From Euryodendron excelsum (lineage: Eukaryota; Streptophyta; Magnoliopsida; Ericales; Pentaphylacaceae): a DNA stretch of 64,000 nt. Below are positions 49,331 through 62,900 of the stretch, piece after piece (position 1 is the stretch's first letter; each line of letters starts with the position of its first letter). A model generated the notes under the pieces. That model was not told where the DNA came from, did no database searches, and worked only from the letters and a program-made list of their open reading frames with translations. The stretch is from positions 33,208,001-33,272,000 of the forward strand of contig CM065394.1 of assembly GCA_033060915.1 (NCBI GenBank), given 5' to 3'. Position numbers and translations under genes: made by a program.

Positions 49331-51718
49331 CTCTAAAGTGAATCGGCTTGTGGGAGCATGCCTACAATAATTAATCATACATAAATTCATGCTTATCTAT
49401 AATCAGATATTAGAAAATAAGAGTATTTGTTCTAATAAACAAACACATTCATTTACCGATTTCTTTGTGAAACTAAAGATGTGCTTGGCATAGATAACAA
49501 ATTTGTGGAAGAATGTGCAATTATAGTTTCTTTTGTTACAAATCGAATGATGTCAGCTAAATTTGATCATTTTTTCATGCAAGCATGGTTGCGACGACTT
49601 GGTGTCAAAAAAAGAATACAACCAAGTCCTCTCAGCTGAACATATTGTGCGGATCTATCTCGTTTCAAGCTCTCTTTTTCTCGATGCAAGTGTTGTCCCT
49701 ACTGATGTGCAAAATATATCCTTTTATTTTTTTCTCATTCTCGCCGAGCGCGTTGGGCCAATGCAGCTTTGGATATAACATTATGATTTGGTGCCTAAAA
49801 TGTAAGTAGTATATCATTAGGAACATACATGCATTGTATCATTTATATTTTTTTATACATTTTTCTCTTTATATTTCTTATGAGCAAGATTTCTTGTCTA
49901 ATTTGTAATTATTTTAGCACACTTTACACAATCACATAATAGCCACATTAAAAAGCAGTATGAATGTCTTCACAAACTTTACATTAAACAACTGCACCCA
50001 TTGAAACACTCAAATAATAATAATAATAACAATACTTAAAGAACTATACCACTTGACGCACATTTTCCTTTCCCTTGGAAGTAGAGCTTGTCGTTTCTTT
50101 TCCTTTAGACATCGCCATTGCCTTAAAAAAATATGTAAAACAAAAAATATATATGATAGGGTGTTTAACATAGAATAAATGAAAATACCAAAAATGAAGA
50201 AAAATAAATGCATCTAGATGCAAACCATTGTACTTTAGCAAAAGTAAGAGATGCAAAGAGTTATAAACTGTTCAACATATGATACAGTTTAAAGAAAAAA
50301 TAAAAGCATCTTACATTAAACGAATTTTACACAATTTTGAATGGTAGGCTTACATCACGAATGCAAATAGTATTGAAGTCTTGCTCGTTATGGATCACAA
50401 CACCTATATTTTGTTTACAAAGAAACTGCACTTGCATACGAAGACATTTAAAAGGAAAAAATAAATACATAAAAGAAATGTAGATTAAATGAAAATTTTG
50501 AGTAAAAGAAGCTCATCTTATAGTTTCATTTAAGTCTACATCCAACTGTAATTAGAGCAATATACAATCAGTAATTAAAAGTAGGCATTATAAGTAGTTG
50601 AACTGCTATAAGGTAGGCGTATATTTAAAAAAAAAATCCCACTTACATGACCGAAAATATTGATGTTATCCATAATTACAGATTGATGATGGTTGCTTTT
50701 GCGTCAACCTAAAATTACTTGATTAGATAGTTTGAACGCAAAAAAATAACAGTGAAAAACTAACAGAAAAAAGAAAAGAAGACCAAATGAACCGAGCTCA
50801 AGGGGGTTGGATACAAATTCATAACAAATGAGCATTGCCTACGACACTTACTAACATCTTAGATGAGGTAAGAAATTCAAATTCTAGCATTCCCAATTAA
50901 TACTCATTTGAGAGAACAAAGAACTAACAAATTTCAAACTAAAAGACCAGTTACTCAAACCATGAAAAAGTTGACAACCAGATATGTGACCGGTATAAGA
51001 GTATCCAGATATTCAGATTGATAATGAGAAGGTCTCCACAGATATTTATTCCACAGCACTAAATTAAAGGATCTTAACTGAAAAACTAAACAAATAAAAA
51101 TGTAGAGTTTTAAGTAAAAGGCAATGAAGCAGCATGATTTTCATATGCAGTTTTTGAAGGCAACACCCTGACTGGGTAAAATCACTAGATTCATCAACTA
51201 TAAAAGGAATGAAAATTACAAAAATCACACCAGACGAAATGAAAAGGAAAACAAAATTAAGAAGTACATTGACCATTTGAAGAGCAAAAACCCATATGAA
51301 AACTGTTTCTCATTAATTCCCCCTCCCGCCTCCTCATAAGCTCCCCTGTTCTTCGTCCCCCTTATTTTGTGCGTCTAAGGGTTCGAGTTCAAACAGTCGA
51401 CCCCTTACCAGTGTTATGTTCGAGCCCTTCGAAGAGGTGAAGAAGGAGTCGTCGACCCCTCACCAATTTTGTAAATTTCGCAAACCCCTTACCAGTGTTT
51501 TGGGTTTTGGGGTGAAGGAGTGGTGGTGATGTGTCTACTAGGTTTATGGGTATAGTGTGGATTTGGGGTGAAGGAGTGCTGTGGGTATGCACTGGTCGGT
51601 GTGGTGGCTTTATAGGTGTGGTATGGGTTTGGGGTGAAAGAGTAGTATGGGTGTGCGATCGGTGATGGTCATTGGGTCGGTGGTGAAGAAGGGTCAGGAT
51701 TTGGTAAGAAGAAGAGGA

Positions 51719-51801
<83 letters not shown>

Positions 51802-52049
51802 TAGATAGATAGATAGATAGAGATGTTTACATGTAGAGGGCTGACCACCGAAGTTTGAAGGTTAGAGCTTGGATCACCACCGGAGCTGGGATAAAAACGG
51901 AGAAAACGTTGAGCAGAGTAGGTGAGTGTGTATTGGTGACGCTGTGTTTGGGCAAAATTTGGGTTTGGAACAAACAGATATCAACCATTGAATGAAATTC
52001 AAAACTGAATTGAATGTAGGGAGATATTTTTTTAAAAAAAATGTTTTTT

Positions 52050-52050
<1 letters not shown>
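49331..52050. other. Non-coding DNA upstream of the Helitron Rep
   Basis: Probably the 5' part of the minus-strand Helitron. It has no intact gene. A Ser/Pro-rich minus-strand frame near 51389-51592 shows a local duplication ('ccccttaccagtgtt' at about 51402 and 51484) but no known domain. It ends with a long GA/GATA microsatellite and AT repeats. Confidence 0.45.
51725..51822. repeat. Compound (GA)n-(GATA)n microsatellite
   Basis: About 36 GA units (51725-51796) run into about six GATA units (to 51822). Confidence 0.95.
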
Positions 52051-52054
<4 letters not shown>

Positions 52055-52088
<34 letters not shown>

Positions 52089-52212
52089 GTACTATTATAT
52101 ATATGGTACTAAATACATACTATATATGTATGGTACTATGGTACTATTATATATGTATGGTACTAAATATATATTATATATGTATGGTACTAAATATATA
52201 TACATATATATT
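52055..52212. repeat. AT-rich minisatellite
   Basis: A (TA)n run followed by about six imperfect copies of a 'atatatgtatggtactaaat' unit. It lies between the two Helitron-derived segments. Confidence 0.8.
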
Positions 52213-52360
52213 TATCTAATAAAACAGGACGGATTTTGAAAATGTCCCTCTCACAATTTGTATCTACTGGTTCACATTTAATTTTAAATTGTATACAACG
52301 GTTAAGATGAGTTAACCGTTTTGCACTCCTGCTCAAATCCCGCCCAAACTCACACCACTT

Positions 52361-53502
52361 GCCTCTTCAATCTCGCTTAAAATATTCAAAGTCATTGGTG
52401 GCACACTAACGCCTCTTTCTTGGTTTCTCTTCACACCATTACCGCTACTTCACCCCAGAATTCAAAAAATCCACTTACATAAAAAAAAATAAAAAACTCC
52501 ATAACCCCATAAAGCTGTTGGTGTGAACATCAAACCCATCCAACATAATTTGAATAAAAGTTACTTTTTTTTTGTCCTTTCTCTTTCATGTTTTATGCTT
52601 TTTTCACACAAGCACAATCTCTCTCTTTCTCTCTCTCAAATTCTCACGAGAACCCAACGCCTCTCTCTCTCTCTAAAAACAACATAATAAAATAAAAATA
52701 AAAAAACCCATGAACGCACTTGCCGACAACTCTCTGCCTAAACCCAGACCACACCCAACTTTAGAGAGAGAGAGGTTGGGGTTTCATTTTTCAATTTGAC
52801 CACTTTTTAAAGTCCATAAAACCCGTTACATCTTGCTCATGCACAGGTCTTCAAGCAATTGCATTGGCCAAAAAAAGCTGGCTAGCACGTGGGTCTTATA
52901 CACTTTCAAACTCAAGTCTCATTCTTACCATGCCTCTTCAATCTCACTTAAAATATTCAAAGTCATTGGTGGCACACCAACGCCTCTTTCTCGGTTTCTC
53001 TCCACACTATTACCACTACTTCATCCCAAAATCCAAAAAATTCACTAACATAAAAAAAATAAAAAACTCCATAACCCCATAAAGCTGCTGGCGTGAACAT
53101 CAAACCCATCCAACACAATTTGAATAAAGTTACTTTTTTTTTGTCCTTTCTCTTTCATGTTTTATGTTTTTTTCACATAAGCACAATCTCTCTTTCTCTC
53201 TCTCTCAAATTCTCACGAGAACCCAACGCCTCTCTCTCTCTCTAAAAACAACATAAAAAAATAAAAATAAAAAAACCCATGAACGCACTTGCTGACAACT
53301 CTCTGCCTAAACCCATACCACACCCAACTTTAGACAGAGAGAGAGAGGTTGGGGTTTCATTTTTCAATTCGCCCACTTTTTAAAGTCCATAAAACCCATT
53401 ACATCTTGCTCATGCACAGGTCTTCAAGCAATTGCATTGGCCAAACAAAGTTGACCAGCACGTGGATCTTATACACTTTCAAACTCAACTCTCATTCTTA
53501 CC
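52361..53502. repeat. 571-bp tandem duplication
   Basis: Unit 1 starts 'gcctcttcaatctcgctt' at 52361 and unit 2 'gcctcttcaatctcactt' at 52932. The two are highly similar throughout, including the 'ccataaccccataaagctg', 'cacgagaacccaacgcctct' and 'cccacttttt/ccactttttaaagtcc' blocks. No conserved protein is seen in either. Confidence 0.9.
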
Positions 53503-53587
53503 ATTTGGTCTATCTAAATTCTCTCCCTCACATCCCTCTCTCTCTCGTCTCTATTTGAGACCTAACAAATCAACTTGGGAGAATCTA

Positions 53588-54401
53588 TCTCATGTCGCAC
53601 TCTCTAATCTCTCTCAAAGATGCAGCAACCACCATGGGAGAAAACCTATTTTGCCGAATTGAAAGAAAGCAAAGACAAAGGGCCAAAATCAATGGAGAGG
53701 CCATGGCTGATCCCACCCCTTCTGTCCACCCTACTGTCTTCGTCCCTATCATCCTTTCTTATTTCTTTGTTCTTTTTTCTTCTTTTCTTTTGTTTCCTCA
53801 TCTCTTACGTCCACGGTTAACTCGCATCTCTTTGTTTTTTGTTCTTTTTTCTTTCCTCTCTTCTCTTCCATCTCCATGTATGGTGTAGAGGTGTTTTATG
53901 GTGGAGAAGAGTAAGAGAGAAGAAAAGCAAGGAAGGTGGTCTTTTCTTTTTCTTTTTTTTTTTTAAAGATTTGGATTTCACCTTTTCTCAACCATCTCAC
54001 GTCGTACTCTTTATTCTCTCTCAAAGATGCAGCAACCACCATGGGAGAAAACCCATTTTGCCGAACCGAGAGAAACCAGAGACAAAGGGCCAAAATCAAT
54101 AGAGAGGCCATGGCTGATCCCACCCCTTTTGCCCACCCTACTATCTTCGTCCCTATCATCCTTTCTTATTTCTTTGTTCTTTTTTCTTCTTTTCTTTTGC
54201 TTCCTCATCTCTCACCTCCACGGTTAACTCGCATCTCTTTATTTTTTATTCTTTTTTCTTTCCTCTCTTCTCTTCCATCTCCATGTACGGTGTAGAGGTG
54301 TTTTATGGTGGAGAAGAGCAAGAGAGAAGAAAAGCAAGGAAGGTGGTCTTTTCTTTCTTTTTTTTTTTTTTTCTAAAGATTTGCATTTCACCTTTTCTCA
54401 A
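53588..54401. repeat. 407-bp tandem duplication
   Basis: The block beginning near 53588 ('catgtcgcactct') recurs from 53995 ('tctcacgtcgtactct'). Both contain 'gatgcagcaaccaccatggg' and 'ggccatggctgatcccaccc' and a pyrimidine-rich tail. A short third remnant starts at about 54400. The ORFs in it (65-119 residues, Phe/Leu/Ser-rich) come from the pyrimidine tracts and look non-coding. Confidence 0.9.
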
Positions 54402-55675
54402 CCATCTCACATTCATAAAGGTTTGACTTTTTCTCCACTTTTATTATATGTTTGGTTCAAGTTTCTCCCATCTATGCTTTTTATTTGCTTTAGGAATTTA
54501 TTTATTCTATTTTGTTATTTTTTTGAAATTTCTGGAGGTTCTGAGAGTTCATATGCATGTTGTTGAAGGTTTGATTTTCTTTTTCTCTTTTTATACTTTT
54601 GGTTTAGGTTTGCTCCATTTATGATTTTTTATTTGCTTCAAGTTCAAGCTAGCTTTACACATTTCTTTATTTTGGTTCAATTTTGCTTTTACTTTTTCTT
54701 AAGCACTTATAGTTGATTTATTTTTGTAGGTTTTTTTCACCATGGGTAGATGAAGAAGAGGACTTAAAATTAAGAAGAAAGAGCGGGGAGTTAGCATTTC
54801 CGTAGGCTCCGCAACACTTGGCTAGGGCTAATGTGTCTCTGCTGCCAACCCACCACTAAAACAAACTCTCATCATTTTTTTTCCTCTTTATTTTTGTACG
54901 AGACTTTGATTCTTGAACTTTTATTTGATTTCCTTGAAATTAATCATGAGGTCTCTCATTTTGGCTATCTTTCGATTGTAAGTATCCTACAACAAGTTCT
55001 ACAGTTTTTATTTTATACGTACTTTCTTTTTCTTTTTTTTTGGTAACTTATTGTTGGATGGGATAAACTTCCTTCAATTTAGACAATTTCTTGGGCTAAG
55101 TTTATGATCAATTAATGGAGTTGCCTTCTTCCAAGCCTTATTTGTCATTTTTTTTGTTTTTAACTTGAAAGAAAAACAAATTAAAATCTGTCACGGCACT
55201 TTTTTGCCTATGGGCCGAGTGAGCCAAGTTTGCACTACGTAAGAGATAATTCTTAATGTTTACTAATTGGGTGTAGTCTACCTAAGAGATAATCCTCTGT
55301 AGCCTTCAGTATGAATTGCTTTAACATTAGATTGATGCGAAACCTTGTAATAACACTACCTCGATAACTTTTGATATAATTTACTTGGTATAGTTTAAAA
55401 TTCACCATTTGTGAATTCAAATGAGACTTACTATTAGTTTAAAGGTTTGAGTAGTTCCGTAGGCACATACTATTATTAGTCATGGTAATGTTTTTAAAAT
55501 TATATAAGTTGAAGGGCTCACACTAATTTTTTTTTTAAATTGATGTTCATTAGTTTTATCAACAATAGGTGAAAAGTAAAAAAATATATATGGAGAAGTC
55601 AAAATTTATTTATGGGCCAAATGTATATAAATTTAAATTTTATCATGGAGTGTCGTAGACACGGGTCATCCCTAA

Positions 55676-57307
55676 TATATATATATTTCCGTCATTGCTA
55701 ATTTGTTAAATAAAATAGTGTCAGCTCTCTCACCTATTGTTGATGTCATGACATAATCACATTCTAATTCCTAAAAACGTGATCGTATTTGTCACTTAAT
55801 TAATATCTTTTGCTTTTATTTTTTATTTATTTATTTTAACATGGAGCTTTAAAATGGGAGTGGATCATTGGATTTTACATTATAATATTGGTCGGGCAAA
55901 AGCATCGATGGTTTCTACGTAGAGATCTTCTTTGGAGAAGTAGAAGGTTAGGGCCGGCCATACCATATGATGACTCTTTTTTAAGAGAAGATCTACTTAA
56001 ATTTGGAGAATTTAAAAATAAACTTTTGGCAAGTTTAGCTGTTCAAAACTGACCAATATCCATAAGTTAATTATCAAAACAAAATTGATTTTCTTTAAGT
56101 GATTTACCAAATTTGAGTCTGAGTCTCGTCCACTGTAATGTTTTTACTTTTATTTTTTTTATGTGCATTGTTAATATTACCCAAAAAACAAAAAAATTTG
56201 AACAATTGATTTTTACAATTGAGTGTTACAAAAGCCACCCACCCTATTGAGCTAAATGTTAGCATCATTAATGCTGGAACAGAGACTCTACTAATCAAAT
56301 ACAGAGATATTATCTGCAAAGGTAATGTTATACAAACAAAAAATTCATACATAATATGTCTAAATGAGAACCTTCAATTCAAAACAAAACACGCACCATA
56401 ATTACACCATCATTCTGGTGCGAATTTCTAAATAATTTTTTTTTTTTCGCAAGCTTAACATTTTCTTATCTGCAAACACTATAAAATTGTAGTTCTTAGA
56501 TCAAATATAGCTTTATAATGCTTGAATTATTATATGCAAAGCTAAGAAGCCCTCCACAAGCTTTCAGTAAAATAAAATTGCTCCAAACATCCACCCAATA
56601 ACACACACAAGCACAAACATGGAGATGGAGGGGTTTAGGGCTTATAGGCAACCTGAGGTTCACAATATTTTTGATAATTAGGACTAGATATGCACATTAA
56701 CAAACAAGTGCTCCATGGGCTTTCTTAGTGTATGCAAAATGCAAATCATTCATATTTTCCTCCACTGTGATAGGGGAAAAGATCAAGAATGTGACCCATA
56801 TCACCATTGATGTCCTGCTTGCCACCATCACAAATCAAATATCAGAGCAATGAAGAACTGGTGCAATGATCAAAGAAGACAAAGTATGAGAGCAATGACA
56901 GTCCCTTACTGATTAGATTATAGGGAAGTTACAGCTTCATTCTAACTGAAACATGACATAAATGAAAGTTCTGAACTTACAAAGAACTTTCCAGAGTGAA
57001 AATCAAGGTAGAAGAATTCAATGCCAATTTCAGGATCATAAAAGGGTTTATAAGCTGCCCATTTAGCTAAAGTTAATGTATTGACAAAAAGGGTGGTAGC
57101 AATTTTCTGCCACCTTTAGAGAGCCCTAACTACTCTCTACTCTCTGGGACCATCTATATCACCCTCCCTTTCTCTATGTACAGTTATCTGAATTTTACTT
57201 GCTATCAATAATTCCTCTCTAAAAGTTCATTATTCTCTTCTTTTCTTCCTCTCTTCTTTTGATAAATGCTGCAGGATTTTAGACCTAAAACTATCTTTTG
57301 TTCTTCG

Positions 57308-57345
<38 letters not shown>

Positions 57346-57350
57346 CGAAC
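55676..57350. other. Intergenic, no gene seen
   Basis: AT-rich spacer between the Helitron end and the RING gene stop codon. It includes a (GA)n run at about 57311-57340 just downstream of the RING gene. The part near 57100-57350 is probably its 3' UTR. Confidence 0.5.
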
Positions 57351-60300
57351 TTATATCTCGCCAATGGCGCAAGGTATGCATGGAGGATTTTTAGATTGGT
57401 CTGCAGGAGTGATAATTTGCAAGCAATGGTCATGAAAGGTGTGCCCACATGGAAGAACAGCAACAGCTGGTGGAACAGTCGGCTGGTATATGGGGCCTTC
57501 TGTTGTGAATGAAAGATCCCTCTTACATAACATACACTTCTGTCCAGTTGCTTGAGGGAGTCTGTTGAGACCTGCAAACCACAATTTTCTCAAGGTCACT
57601 GATTCTATTGCAAAAATTAGTAACATTGCAGCACATACTGATATCAGTTTGAGTAAAAGAACTATGACAAATGAGGTCTTCTGCGCCTCTGTCACCTTGA
57701 TCATAGTTGCATGAGAAATATGGTCCCAAGGAGGATCAGCCCGCAGTTTATCTAGTGCTGCAAATTTTGGTACACCATGTTCCAGGGGCTGAATTGGTCA
57801 CAAACAACCCTAAAAGTATCCTGCTAGCACAAGTAAGCCAGAGGAATATAAGGCCAACCTCAGGTTTGGCCTACAAACTTATGCAACTATGGCCAAGCAA
57901 GACCCTGAAGTACATGATTGAAACATGCCTCACAAAAGGGAAAGAGGAAAAAGGACAATCTTCAAAAGCTGCAGTAAGGCCAGATCACAGCCAACAATCA
58001 AAGCTTAGCAAATTTAAACCCTTTGACTTGCAACAGGACAGCATGGAAGGACAACGAAACATGGAGAGAATCTGTTTTTCTCAACAAAAGTAAACAAACT
58101 CTGGACATGACCCTGACTAGATCAGAGATTTAATATAATGGGCCCATGATGTAAGGAGTTTAGCTCAATGAAGAGCATTGACTTTCACAATACCAGTAGA
58201 AGTGATGGATGAAAGAAAATTACGGAATGCATCGATCAGATTGTCGAAAATTTGAGGACAACCATGTTACGATAAGAAAGAGTAATATTACATAGTGAAT
58301 ATAGAAGGAAAGTTGGGTATTTAAAAATGAAGAAAACGTGCATGAACAACAAACGATATCTGGAGGAGCCACAAGATATACCTTCCCATTTTATATGAGG
58401 AACAGGAGCAGTAATAGGAATACGAGCGGCAGGAGCAGTCTCCAGTGGCAATGGCATAGATGGATTAATGGGAGGTTGGAATGTTATCTTTCTGCGCTGA
58501 ACCTGAGGAGCAGCTGGAGGAAGTCGACTTGCACTCCTTTTAAGAGATGGTCCACCAAGAACATTAGCAGCCCGAGAGTGCCCATAACCTTGTGCAGTTG
58601 AAATTACTTGACCTGTAAGTTGTAAAAACAACACAAACTCAAGAAGTCACCCACTGGAACTTAAATAAAAACTCAAGGTTAATGTGTTAATTAATTAATA
58701 CCAGTGGTAGAAGCAGGTCCAAGAAGATCCTTGGAAAAGTGAATGGGCAGACTTTCTTGAGAGCAGCCTATTAAATGAAAAAAGTAGTCAAGATATAGAA
58801 CATAGGCAAGAATATTATCATAATCATGACAAAAGAATGCTAGAATGTATATTTCATGTCAGTTATGCTCCCAAATCATAAATACCAGTGGTATAGGAGG
58901 GTCCATGAAGATCTGTAGAAAACTGTTGAGGTTGACCTAGTTTAGATAAAACTAAGCATTATAAATATTACAAGGGGAAGACAACAACCATAATCACAAG
59001 CAAATGCAGCTGAAAACAATATTTAGTATAAGTGAAGGAACTGAATAGTAGATACCAGTAGCAAAAGCACGGTGAAGAAATTTTTTAGGAAATTCAACAG
59101 GTATGCTCTTGTGGTTGACCAAGTTTACCCAAGTTCAGTCACCAAAACTTCATTACAAATGCACCCACAGCAATGAACAAGACAACTTGCATTTTGACCT
59201 AAACCAGCCAATCCTACCTCACAAAGTGGCTTCCTATTTAAATTATGCACGTCATTTACAGAAGATAATCTAAAGTCATCTTAGGGCATCCATCATCTTC
59301 ATGTTCTGGTAATTAGCTAGATATGAAACTATAAATGTAGTAAAAGTTACCTCGGCAATATAATAGATGTGATTAAGCCTACCATCCTGTGGTAAAAATT
59401 TTCATACTAGATTTAAGCATATTTGAGGCATTTAACAAGTTCAGTCAATTTGAAATGTATGGCTCGCTCAAAAGGTCACAAAATTTTTACCCTCACTCGA
59501 GAACTGAATCCCATGAAAAAAGAGATGATTTCTAGTTTCTATTAACACATATACCCAGAATGTTTGATGCTGGTCTTAGATACGAGGAATACCCTTACTT
59601 GCCGTCTGAACCCCTATATCCTTCGGATACACTCCACATTCAGCAGCATAACCAACACGACTGTTGGTAAGTTGAATGCCTGGCCTTTTGGGAAACAGAT
59701 CATCTCCATCAGCTTGAGCAGCACCATGCTCATTAACTTGAACCCCTAGCCTTTGGGGGAAAAGGCCACTTCCAGCTCCTTGAGCAGCACTATCCTTACT
59801 AACTTGAACCCCAATCCTCTTGGGAAACAGACCACCCCCAGCACCACAAGGGGCATCACCGTCACTAGCAGAAAATTGCTGCCCTGCAAAGTTGGAAACA
59901 AAAAAATAAATAAAAAAGAGATTCATTGAATGAGAAGTCATTGAGCAGGAACTATTAAAATTTCATCTTTCCCCCCTTCCATGCAACACTATCAATTAAA
60001 TGGAAAATTGTGAAAAGAAAAAAAAAACCGAAATAGTCATTGCATTGTATATGAGGACATGCATGTAACCACAGCAACTCCAATTTTTGTAAAAGTTAAC
60101 ATTGTTCCAAGGTGTTTACTGTCATGCAAAGTATTAGCAATTTCTGCTTTCAAAATTTGCATTTTAGTTTTGCAATTTATATTTTGCATTACGGTTCCGT
60201 CAAAATTCTGGATATGAGCTCATGAATTACTGGATCAGGTTTTCCAATTGCAAGATGGGTAAATTTCAGATTTCTTCATTAGAAACACTATCTGGATTAT

Positions 60301-60520
60301 GAGTCCATCTTTATCAGTTGAATATCAGCAAATGAAGGCTTTTTTTTCCTTTCTTTTTTTTTTTTTTTCTCCAGATCAAGATATACAATCCAAAATTGTG
60401 ATATAGGTGAGAAATGAGTTATGCTCTCACCTGCTGGTTGTGCATGTTTCCACCTAGGAAGTGGAGCACTATCATCAACAGCTTGAGCTGCACTATCCTT
60501 AGGAGCTGGAAATAACTGCC
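57351..60520 (-). CDS. RING-H2 protein with repeated symmetrical exons (5' end unresolved)
   Basis: Coding exons on the minus strand: 60431-60520, 59593-59883, 58886-58936, 58702-58767, 58382-58612 and 57351-57571, giving at least 315 residues. Every internal exon is phase 1 to 1. The last exon encodes a C-terminal RING-H2 finger: CMLC, then CGHTFHDHC, then CIPC, with all eight ligands present, ending CAIGEI. This suggests an E3 ubiquitin ligase with plant-specific architecture, although I cannot name the orthologue. Exon 58382-58612 is Pro/Arg-rich. Exon 59593-59883 carries a 22-residue repeat (GLFPKRIGVQV-type) of nearly four units. Exon 60431-60520 has LFPAPKDSAAQA, resembling it. No ATG was found for the start, and no signal peptide or membrane span is visible in the joined part. 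The 5' exons lie beyond 60520 or outside the window. Confidence 0.72.
59055..59117 (-). pseudogene. Decayed copy of a RING-gene exon
   Basis: Lies between functional exons and keeps the same layout: '..gtcaaccacaagag..' start and '..gctactg' end followed by GTATCT. Its acceptor reads TTG instead of TAG, and the phase-1 frame meets a TGA. It is probably skipped and represents a dead duplicate of the neighbouring exons at 58886-58936 and 58702-58767. Confidence 0.6.

Positions 60521-62900
<2,380 letters not shown>

Larger units (their letters stand above)
52215..55675 (+). mobile_element. Non-autonomous Helitron candidate
   Basis: The 3' end is well formed: a perfect hairpin GTGTC-GTA-GACAC at 55650-55662, nine spacer bases, then CTAA at 55672-55675 followed by T. 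The last 25 bases match the terminus of the minus-strand Helitron at 34511-34535 at 20 positions, so the two belong to one family. The 5' end is a guess, TCTAATAAAAC at 52215 preceded by A. The interior has no transposase and consists largely of two tandem duplications. No gene fragment could be named. Confidence 0.5.

Noticed and set aside
53592..54295. Phe/Leu/Ser-rich frames in the 407-bp repeats
   Set aside because: They translate pyrimidine tracts, occur in duplicate and have no known homologue.
57707..58093. 128-residue plus-strand frame in the RING gene intron
   Set aside because: No recognisable domain and it lies wholly in an intron of the opposite-strand gene; most likely chance.
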